DNA of 7,324 nt from Verrucomicrobiota bacterium (GTDB taxonomy: Bacteria; Verrucomicrobiota; Verrucomicrobiia; Limisphaerales; UBA1096): positions 1-7,324 of the forward strand of contig JASLKI010000011.1 in the NCBI GenBank assembly GCA_030747575.1. The letters run 5' to 3'. Both the position numbers and the translations under genes were made by a program. Positions within the stretch are counted from its first letter, which is position 1. Every line of letters begins with the position of its first letter. The notes below the pieces were generated by a model. That model ran no database searches and was not told where the DNA came from. It saw nothing but the letters and a program-made list of their open reading frames with translations. Of this stretch, positions 1 to 5,675 are shown piece after piece.

Positions 1-1
1 C

Positions 2-439
2 ATCGGCATGTCGCTGATTTTTTTCCAGGGTGGAGTAGCGCGGCAACTGATCAAGCGCGTAGGCGAGCGCCGGACGGCGTTGACCGGCGTCTGCTGTACG
101 TTGCCCGGGTTTCTCATCATCGGCAACGCGACTACCGCCGGCGTGCTTTACGGCGGATTGCTCCTCATGACCGCAGGCAGTGGGATGACCATGCCGTCGC
201 TCAACTCGCTTGTATCGCGTTACACGCCGGCAGATCGGCAGGGACTGTCGCTGGGCGTGTTCCGTTCGCTTGGCTCGCTGAGTCGCGCCATCGGTCCAAT
301 CATGGGCGGCTTGCTATACTGGAAATTTAATAGCTCGATGCCGTTCTGGGTCGGTGCAGCGTTTCTCGTCGTGCCTTTCTTCATGGCGCTCGGCCTCCCG
401 CCGGTGCCGGATCATGATGAAGTGAGCAGTGAGCAGTGA
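2..439 (+). CDS. MFS transporter, C-terminal part (5' truncated)
   Basis: This is the last 145 codons of a major facilitator superfamily permease. The frame is open to the left edge of the window, so the true start is outside and the ATG at position 8 is internal. The fragment opens with a cytoplasmic-loop motif of the G-x(4)-R-x-G-x-R-R type (GGVARQLIKRVGERR), followed by hydrophobic segments consistent with the last three or four membrane helices. The block with S-L-N-S-L-V-S and then D-R-Q-G, and the later A-I-G-P-I-x-G-G-L-L-Y, match the helix 10 and 11 pattern of drug/H+ antiporter-like MFS proteins. A short charged tail, D-H-D-E-V-S-S-E-Q, ends the protein in the inner membrane. The last six codons, including the stop, lie in a tandem heptamer repeat, so the tail is low-complexity sequence. 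It converges on rmuC with 12 bp between the stops. Substrate cannot be told from this piece; family assignment is firm. Confidence 0.88.
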   Translation: MGMSLIFFQGGVARQLIKRVGERRTALTGVCCTLPGFLIIGNATTAGVLYGGLLLMTAGSGMTMPSLNSLVSRYTPADRQGLSLGVFRSLGSLSRAIGPIMGGLLYWKFNSSMPFWVGAAFLVVPFFMALGLPPVPDHDEVSSEQ

Positions 440-441
440 GC
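421..441 (+). repeat. Three tandem copies of heptamer AGTGAGC
   Basis: Positions 421-427, 428-434 and 435-441 are identical AGTGAGC units in perfect tandem. They encode the last residues and the TGA stop of the transporter, and the third unit runs into the palindrome at 437-454. A change in unit number would shift the reading frame at the C-terminus by one base per unit, so the array could vary the tail length. Heptameric tandem repeats of this general kind (STRR elements) are known from cyanobacteria; relation to those is not implied. Confidence 0.85.
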
Positions 442-454
442 TTGGCCAAGCTCA
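437..454. repeat. 18-bp perfect palindrome holding both convergent stop codons
   Basis: TGAGCTTGGCCAAGCTCA reads the same on both strands. Its first three bases are the TGA stop of the transporter on the plus strand, and its last three are the complement of the TGA stop of rmuC on the minus strand. The centre is the CTTGGCCAAG motif found five more times in the window. As RNA it could fold into a 7-bp stem with a 4-base loop, but no T-tract follows on either side, so a classical intrinsic terminator is not shown. Confidence 0.8.
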
Positions 455-1708
455 GGCCGATTCGGCTTGGTCGGTTTCGTCCTCGGCTGGGGCGGGGAGG
501 GTTCGGAGAACCTCCGCCACCGGCTCCACAGTGGGGAGCTCCTTCCCCTCGGTCTCACCGGTTTGTAGTTTGTTGACGCGCTCGCCGCTTGGCTTGATCG
601 AACTTTCGTAGCTGCCAACGGCTGCGTTGTACGCCTTGTTTGCCCGCTCGAGGCCGGTGCGGATTTTGTCGAAGTGCCCAAGGAATGTGCCGAGTCGCTT
701 GTACAGTTGTTGTGCCGCCTCGGCGATGGTCCGGGCATTTTCCGATTGCGAATGGTACTGCCAACTCACGCTCACGGAGCGCAGCAGCGCGATCAGTGAC
801 GCCGGCGTGGCAATCGTGATGCGGCGCGCGGCCGCCCACACGATCAGGTCGGGATCGCCCTCAAGCGCGGCGCTGAAGAGCGACTCGGCCGGCACGAACA
901 TCACCACGCAATCGAGCGCTCCGTCGATGTGCTGCGGGTAGTTTCGATCGGCCAGCGACTTGATGGTTTCGCGCATCTTTTTGCCGTGCTGCTCGATGGC
1001 CGTTTTGCGCTGCGCGGCGTCGCCCGACTCGAGATCGTTGAGGAACGACAGGTCCGGCGACTTGGCGTCGACGACGATGTGGCGTCCCTCCGGCAGATGC
1101 ACGATCATGTCCGGCCGGCCCTCGGTGGAACCGGTTTGTTCGCTGAAATCGCAGTGGCTGCTCAGCCCGGCGGCCTCGACGACTCGACGCAGCGTCTCCT
1201 CGCCCCACTTGCCGCGCGCCTGGCTGGAGTTGAGGATCATCCGCAACTGCTCCGTCTCGATCGAGAGCGACTTGCTGTTCTCACTGAGGGTGCTGAGTTG
1301 TTCTCGCAGCGCGCCCAACTGGGTGTTGCGGCTTTTTTCGCTCTCGCTCAACCGCTGCTGGTAGGTCGCGAGGTGTTGCGTGAGTGGCGCAACCAGCTTG
1401 GCCACGGCTTCCTTGCTGGTGTTCAGTTCGCCCTTGGCGCTCTCGTGCAGCTTGCCAAGCGTCTCGCCGGCCAGGCGCACCAGTTCTGGCTGGGCCTCCT
1501 TCAGTGCGTCGGCACTGAGAACCTTAAACGACTCCTTGAGCGCCGCGTGTTGTTCCTCGTATTGCCTCCGATGATCCTCGAACCGCTGTTCGGTCGCCTG
1601 GCTTTCGACCTCGGCCCGGGTCCCTTTGCGTGAGCCAATCAGCCACCCGATCACCCCCCCCAGCGAGACGCCGACGAGCAGGCAAACTATGATCTCCAGA
1701 ATTTCCAT
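452..1708 (-). CDS. rmuC: DNA recombination protein RmuC
   Basis: This 418-residue protein has the RmuC family layout. A single N-terminal membrane segment (about residues 3-25) is followed by a long coiled coil (about 30-160). The conserved nuclease-like core begins at G-K-W-G-E (166-170). It continues through R-P-D-M-I-V-x-L-P (198-206) and V-V-D-A-K-S-P (212-218), which carry the acidic and Lys positions of a PD-(D/E)xK fold (D200, D214, K216). F-V-P-A-E-S (271-276) and the W-Q-Y-H segment near 317 are further family signatures. The last 35 residues are acidic and Pro/Glu-rich, without clear conservation. RmuC was found in E. coli as a factor limiting short-repeat inversions; its biochemical activity is not settled. 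The ATG at 1706-1708 places the membrane anchor directly at the N-terminus, which supports this start; no good Shine-Dalgarno is visible. The gene is divergent from the protease (123 bp apart) and convergent with the transporter. Confidence 0.95.
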   Translation of the reverse strand: MEILEIIVCLLVGVSLGGVIGWLIGSRKGTRAEVESQATEQRFEDHRRQYEEQHAALKESFKVLSADALKEAQPELVRLAGETLGKLHESAKGELNTSKEAVAKLVAPLTQHLATYQQRLSESEKSRNTQLGALREQLSTLSENSKSLSIETEQLRMILNSSQARGKWGEETLRRVVEAAGLSSHCDFSEQTGSTEGRPDMIVHLPEGRHIVVDAKSPDLSFLNDLESGDAAQRKTAIEQHGKKMRETIKSLADRNYPQHIDGALDCVVMFVPAESLFSAALEGDPDLIVWAAARRITIATPASLIALLRSVSVSWQYHSQSENARTIAEAAQQLYKRLGTFLGHFDKIRTGLERANKAYNAAVGSYESSIKPSGERVNKLQTGETEGKELPTVEPVAEVLRTLPAPAEDETDQAESA

Positions 1709-1753
1709 GAGCGCCGTCAGTCTGTCGTCTCAACGACGCGGCGACAAACTGAA

Positions 1754-1759
1754 ATTGTA
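1754..1759 (-). promoter_or_regulatory. Candidate -10 box for rmuC
   Basis: On the minus strand this reads TACAAT, five of six matches to the sigma-70 -10 consensus, and would give an rmuC leader of roughly 40 nt. No convincing -35 hexamer lies 16-18 bp upstream. It overlaps the candidate -35 of the opposing promoter, so the two could compete. Weak call from sequence alone. Confidence 0.25.
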
Positions 1760-1782
1760 CCGCCGCTTGGCCATGGGATAAT
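1755..1782 (+). promoter_or_regulatory. Candidate sigma-70 type promoter for the protease operon
   Basis: A GATAAT (1777-1782; five of six matches to TATAAT) lies 16 bp after TTGTAC (1755-1760; only TTG matches). It would start transcription near 1789, leaving a leader of about 40 nt that contains a CTTGGCCAAG palindrome (1806-1815) and a T6 run just before the start codon. A partial copy, CTTGGCCATG (1766-1775), lies in the spacer. This is plausible because it is the only AT-richer patch in the divergent region, but nothing else supports it. Confidence 0.32.
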
Positions 1783-1804
1783 TTGGTCTTGGCGACCGCT
1801 GCCG

Positions 1805-1816
1805 GCTTGGCCAAGC
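1805..1816. repeat. Palindrome GCTTGGCCAAGC, copy in the divergent spacer
   Basis: This 12-bp perfect palindrome lies 15 bp before the protease start codon. It shares 16 bases (GCTTGGCCAAGCTCAG) with the copy at the transporter/rmuC junction (440-455), and 17 bases beginning CCGG with the copy in the LRR gene (7032-7048). It is noncoding here, so the identity is not explained by protein conservation. Confidence 0.8.
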
Positions 1817-1831
1817 TCAGCCCGCTTTTTT

Positions 1832-1882
1832 ATGAACAGATCAATCCTGACCGGCTTGGCCATCGTCGTACTTGGCCAAGCG
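1832..1882 (+). other. Predicted signal peptide of the TPPII-type protease
   Basis: Residues 1-17 show a short n-region with one Arg (M-N-R-S), a hydrophobic core (I-L-T-G-L-A-I-V-V-L-G) and a possible signal peptidase I site after G-Q-A, followed by a Pro/Ala-rich spacer (Q-P-P-A-A-A-P-P-S) up to the conserved protease domain at residue 30. No lipobox Cys is present. A non-cleaved membrane anchor is the alternative. Eukaryotic TPPII is cytosolic and lacks this segment. Confidence 0.65.
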
Positions 1883-4800
1883 CAACCGCCCGCAGCCGCG
1901 CCGCCAAGCGCCAAGCCGTTTCCGCTCCAAGGCATCCTGCCCAAGGCCGAGACCGGCGCGCTGGACTATCTCAAGGAACACCCCACTTACGACGGCCGCG
2001 GCATCACAGTTGCGATCTTTGACACCGGCGTCGATCCCGGCGCCCCTGGCCTGCAGGAGACCAGCGACGGGAGGCCGAAGATCGTCGATGTCGTGGATGG
2101 CTCCGGCAGCGGCGATGTGGACACTTCCGCCGAGCGCGAAGCCAAGGACGGCACGTTGACCGGTCTCACCGGCCGCACGCTCAAGCTCGGCGGCAAATGG
2201 CAAAACCCCGGCGGCAAATGGCGCGTTGGCATCAAGGCGGCGTACGAGTTGTTCCCCGGCAGCCTGGTCAGCCGCCTCAAGCGTGAGCGTAAAAAAGAGT
2301 GGGACAAACAGCAGCGCGAGCGCATGGCTGGCTTGCAGGCCAATCTTGCCGATTTCGACGAGGCCAACTCCACCCCGAAAGGCGACAAGAAAAAGGAGCG
2401 CGGCGAATTGCAGGCGCGCATCGACCTGCTCGAGGCGCTGCAAAAGGATTACGACGATCCCGGCCCGGTTTACGATTGTGTTGTCTTTAACGACGGCAAG
2501 GCGTGGCGCGCCGTGGTGGACACCGACGAGGACGGCGACCTCACCGACGAGAAGCTGATGACCCGTTTCCGCGCCGAGCGCCAGTGGGCGTCGTTCGGTA
2601 AGCGGGTCATGATGAACTTCGCGCTGAACATTTACGACGACGGCGACACGCTCTCGATCGTTACTGATGTCGGCGCGCATGGGACGCACGTGGCCGGCAT
2701 CGTCGCGGCGAATTATCCGGGCCAACCGGAACTTAACGGACTCGCCCCAGGGGCGCAGATTGTGTCGGTCAAAATCGGCGACCGCCGCATGGGCAGCTCG
2801 TCGATGGGCACCGGCGAGGTGCGCGGGCTGATCGCCGTGATGGAGAACAACTGCCAGCTTATCAACATGAGCTATGGTGGCTCATCGCAGGATCCCAACG
2901 ACGGCCGGCTTGCCGCGCTCTACTCGGAGATCGTCAACAAGCACAACGTCATTTTTGTGGCCAGCGCCGGCAACGACGGGCCGGCGTTGTCGACGGTCGG
3001 CTCGCCCGGCGGTACGACCTCTGCGCTTTTCGGCATCGGCGCCTACGTCTCGCCGGTGATGATGGAGGCACAGTATTCGCTGCGCGAGCCGCTGCCGGCC
3101 ATCCAGTACACATGGTCGTCGCGCGGGCCGACGCTCGACGGAAATCTCGGCGTCGATTTCAGCGCGCCCGGCGGGGCGATCGCGCCGGTCTCGAACTGGA
3201 CGCTGCAGGGCAAGATGCAGATGAACGGTACCTCCATGTCGTCGCCCAACGCATGCGGCGGCATCGCGCTGCTCTTGTCCGGCCTGAAACAGCAGGAGAT
3301 CGAGTGGACGCCGCACAGGATCCGCCGCGCCATCGAGAACACCGCGAAGGAAATCCCCAACGTCGAGCGCTTCGCCCAGGGCCGGGGCTTGTTGCAGGTG
3401 GACAAGGCGTTCGCCTACCTTGAGGCCAACCGGGACGCGATGGATCACGACCTGCGGTTCGAGGTCACCAACCGTTCGCAGGGCGGGCGTGGTATTTATT
3501 TGCGCGAGCCGTTCAACACGGGTCAGCCGGTTTCCTCGACCATCGCCATCGCGCCGGTGTTTCACGAGGACGCCGACAACGCAGGGAAGGTCGCTTTTGA
3601 GATGCGCATCAACCTTGAGTGCGACGCCTCGTGGGTCGGGCATCCCGGCCACATGGTGCTGATGCACGGCGGGCGCAGCTTCGGCATCGAGATTAACCCG
3701 CAGTCGCTGATCAGCGGCATGCACTACGCCGAGGTCGTCGGCCACGACGCTGATCACCCGGAGCGTGGCGCCGTCTTTCGCGTGCCGATCACCGTGCTCA
3801 AGCCGGAGACGGTTGACACGGGCAAACCGGTTCAATGGACCGAGGCTCTCACGCTCGCACCGGGACAGATCGAGCGCCGCTTCCTCGTCGTGCCGCCGGG
3901 GGCGACCTGGGCCGACGTGGTGTTCCGCACCGGCGAACAGGCCGGTTCGCGCCGTATCGTGATGCAGGTCGTTCAGCAGGTGCCGGGGCAATCGTTCAGC
4001 GAGAGTGGCACGCGGCAGTACATCACCATCCGCGAGCGCGACACGGAGATCCGCAGCTTCGCCGTCACCGGCGGACGCACGCTCGAGGTCGCCATCGCGC
4101 AGTACTGGTCGAGCCTCGGCAAAACCGGCTGCACGGTGGACATCGCCTTTCACGGCATCGTGCCCGACAGTCGCCGGCTGCACATCGACGCGGCGAAGCT
4201 CGTGTCCCAAGTGGATGTCGCAGCGCCGCTTGGCAATGAAGCCCTCTCGCCAAGCGGCAGCTTCGGCACGCTGCGCAAATCGATCCGCCCAAGCGAATTC
4301 AAGACGCGCCCGCTCACCGACGCTCGCGACGCCCTCCCCGATAACCGCCGTATCTTCGAGGCCGAGCTGACCTACAAATTCAACCTCAGCGCCAAGACCA
4401 CCGTCACGCCACGCCCGGCGCTCGCGCTGGAGGATCAATTCCAGGAATCGTGGGAGTCGCTCATCTGGATGCTCTACGACAAGTCCAAGCGCCTTATCGC
4501 CGCCGGTTCGAGTGGCAGCAAAAGCTCGGTCAGTTTGGTCAAGGGCGATTACGTGGTGAAGTTTCACGCGCGAAACCACCAGCTCGACCACCTTAAAAAA
4601 CTCAAGGACATGCCGCTAAACCTCGACCACAAATTGACCAAGCAGGTGACGCTCAAGTTCCACAGCGACCCCGACAACGCGCTGACCGGCGGGGGCAGTT
4701 TCGGCTCGCGCACCCTGGGCCGGGGCAACCAGGCGCGGCTCTACATCGCCCAGCCCAAGCCGCTGCCCGGCACCGCCGCGCCCGGCGATTTGCTGCTCGG

Positions 4801-5662
4801 CTCGATCCACTACGGCCAGGGCAACAGCAACCTCATTGGTCCCGGCAAAAAGCCGGGCGGTTACCCCGTCACCCTGCGGGTTGTTCTGGCCAAGGCCGAC
4901 AAAAAGAAAACCGATGCCGACAAAAAAAGGGACAAAAAAACCGAGCAAGAGAAACTGGCGGAAGCCGTCCGCGACCTGAAAGTGGCGCGCTTGGCCAAGC
5001 TGCACGGCGACAAGAAGACCGAGGATTTCGACCGCTTGGCCAAGGCGATCCTTGACGAGACACCGAACCACCTGCCGGTGCTGGTCGAGCAGCTCAAGCG
5101 GCTCGACAGCGAGGCCGGCCGCAAAAAAAACCTCGAGAAAATAACCACCGCCGCCGACACCGTCATTGAGCAAATCGACACCGGAGCCTTGGCCAGCCAC
5201 TACGGCGTCAAGCTCAAGCCGGACGACGACGAGGCCAAGGCCAAGCGAGCCAAGCTCGACAAAAAACTCAACACGCTGACGGACGCGCTCTACCGCAAAG
5301 GACGCGCCCTGGCCTACCTCGACACCCAGTTGCGAGAAGGCGAAAACGCCGACACGGATGAAACCAAGGCCAAGCTCAAGGCGCTCGACGGGCAGTTCGA
5401 GGCCAACTTCGCCGAGTTGCAAAAATGGGCGGAGCCGACCGACGACAAGTTCGTGCTGCTCCACATCCGGCGCGAAAACCGCCACGACCGGCTCGCCACC
5501 GGGCTTAAGCTGCTCAACGAAAAAATCAAGCGCAGTCCGCACGATAAAAAGCTGCACATAAAACGCATCCGCCTGCTGGGCGAATTGGGATGGGACGAGT
5601 GGCAGATGCACGAGACGCAGTGGCAGATTCGCCGCTTTCCCGCCAGCTACCAGCCGTTTTGA
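1832..5662 (+). CDS. Tripeptidyl peptidase II-type S8 serine protease, exported
   Basis: This 1276-residue protein is a full-length homologue of eukaryotic TPPII (human about 1249), a subtilisin-family protease that forms giant complexes. The catalytic residues are Asp64 (F-D-T-G-V-D), His283 (A-H-G-T-H-V-A-G), Asn381 of the oxyanion hole (S-A-G-N-D-G-P) and Ser468 (N-G-T-S-M-S-S-P). The roughly 200-residue insertion between Asp and His that marks TPPII is present (219 residues apart, about 220 in human). Homology continues past the protease domain: the stretch P-G-Q-I-E-R-R-F-L-V-V-P-P-G-A-T-W-A-D (677-695), F-H-G-I-V (773-777), a Lys/Asp-rich linker (about 1021-1042), a helical C-terminal region, and an ending L-G-W...Y-Q-P-F like the eukaryotic L-G-W...Y-C-V-F. 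The core begins at F-P-L-Q-G (30-34), about 20 residues later than in human, leaving room for a signal peptide. Ser324 and Gly350 occupy the places of the two human glutamates that bind the substrate N-terminus, so tripeptidyl exopeptidase activity is doubtful. Comparisons use remembered human sequence. No Shine-Dalgarno; it likely leads an operon with pyrD. Confidence 0.95.
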   Translation: MNRSILTGLAIVVLGQAQPPAAAPPSAKPFPLQGILPKAETGALDYLKEHPTYDGRGITVAIFDTGVDPGAPGLQETSDGRPKIVDVVDGSGSGDVDTSAEREAKDGTLTGLTGRTLKLGGKWQNPGGKWRVGIKAAYELFPGSLVSRLKRERKKEWDKQQRERMAGLQANLADFDEANSTPKGDKKKERGELQARIDLLEALQKDYDDPGPVYDCVVFNDGKAWRAVVDTDEDGDLTDEKLMTRFRAERQWASFGKRVMMNFALNIYDDGDTLSIVTDVGAHGTHVAGIVAANYPGQPELNGLAPGAQIVSVKIGDRRMGSSSMGTGEVRGLIAVMENNCQLINMSYGGSSQDPNDGRLAALYSEIVNKHNVIFVASAGNDGPALSTVGSPGGTTSALFGIGAYVSPVMMEAQYSLREPLPAIQYTWSSRGPTLDGNLGVDFSAPGGAIAPVSNWTLQGKMQMNGTSMSSPNACGGIALLLSGLKQQEIEWTPHRIRRAIENTAKEIPNVERFAQGRGLLQVDKAFAYLEANRDAMDHDLRFEVTNRSQGGRGIYLREPFNTGQPVSSTIAIAPVFHEDADNAGKVAFEMRINLECDASWVGHPGHMVLMHGGRSFGIEINPQSLISGMHYAEVVGHDADHPERGAVFRVPITVLKPETVDTGKPVQWTEALTLAPGQIERRFLVVPPGATWADVVFRTGEQAGSRRIVMQVVQQVPGQSFSESGTRQYITIRERDTEIRSFAVTGGRTLEVAIAQYWSSLGKTGCTVDIAFHGIVPDSRRLHIDAAKLVSQVDVAAPLGNEALSPSGSFGTLRKSIRPSEFKTRPLTDARDALPDNRRIFEAELTYKFNLSAKTTVTPRPALALEDQFQESWESLIWMLYDKSKRLIAAGSSGSKSSVSLVKGDYVVKFHARNHQLDHLKKLKDMPLNLDHKLTKQVTLKFHSDPDNALTGGGSFGSRTLGRGNQARLYIAQPKPLPGTAAPGDLLLGSIHYGQGNSNLIGPGKKPGGYPVTLRVVLAKADKKKTDADKKRDKKTEQEKLAEAVRDLKVARLAKLHGDKKTEDFDRLAKAILDETPNHLPVLVEQLKRLDSEAGRKKNLEKITTAADTVIEQIDTGALASHYGVKLKPDDDEAKAKRAKLDKKLNTLTDALYRKGRALAYLDTQLREGENADTDETKAKLKALDGQFEANFAELQKWAEPTDDKFVLLHIRRENRHDRLATGLKLLNEKIKRSPHDKKLHIKRIRLLGELGWDEWQMHETQWQIRRFPASYQPF
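1871..1880. repeat. Palindrome CTTGGCCAAG within signal peptide codons
   Basis: A perfect 10-bp copy, read in frame as CTT GGC CAA G (Leu-Gly-Gln). A partial copy, CTTGGCCA, lies 16 bp upstream at 1855-1862 but is read in another frame as TTG GCC (Leu-Ala). Both sit in the hydrophobic core and cleavage region of the protease signal peptide. Confidence 0.75.
4989..5000. repeat. Palindrome GCTTGGCCAAGC within protease C-terminal region
   Basis: A 12-bp perfect copy encoding Leu-Ala-Lys-Leu in the helical C-terminal part of the protease, in the sequence R-L-A-K-L. It lies 46 bp before the next copy. Confidence 0.7.
5035..5044. repeat. Palindrome CTTGGCCAAG within protease C-terminal region
   Basis: A 10-bp perfect copy encoding Leu-Ala-Lys in R-L-A-K-A. 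It is read in the same frame as the copy at 4989-5000, so in this gene codon preference for L-A-K could contribute to the motif. Confidence 0.7.
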
Positions 5663-5675
5663 GCTCGCCAAGTCG

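Noticed and set aside
437..454. Bidirectional intrinsic terminator at the convergent junction
   Set aside because: The 7-bp stem is moderately stable, but no T-tract follows in either direction, so it is listed only as a palindrome.
929..1633. Plus-strand open frame of 234 codons within rmuC
   Set aside because: It is the complement of a well-conserved RmuC coding frame and looks like a shadow with no motif of its own.
1805..1831. Palindrome followed by a T6 run before the protease start, as an attenuator
   Set aside because: The palindrome gives only a 4-bp stem with a 4-base loop, and nine bases separate it from the T-run; too weak to call a terminator.
1783..2022. Plus-strand open frame starting upstream of the protease in another frame
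   Set aside because: It overlaps the protease start, becomes Arg/Ala-rich shadow sequence, and shows no family features.
2882..4591. Long antisense open frame of 569 codons inside the protease gene
   Set aside because: It lies wholly opposite a gene with clear protein homology, its translation is Arg/His/Val-rich low-quality sequence with no recognisable domain, and long antisense frames are expected in GC-rich genes.
4841..4857. Hairpin CCCGGC-AAAAA-GCCGGG as a possible terminator
   Set aside because: It is inside the protease coding sequence, followed by CGG and not by a T-run, and conserved protein continues past it.
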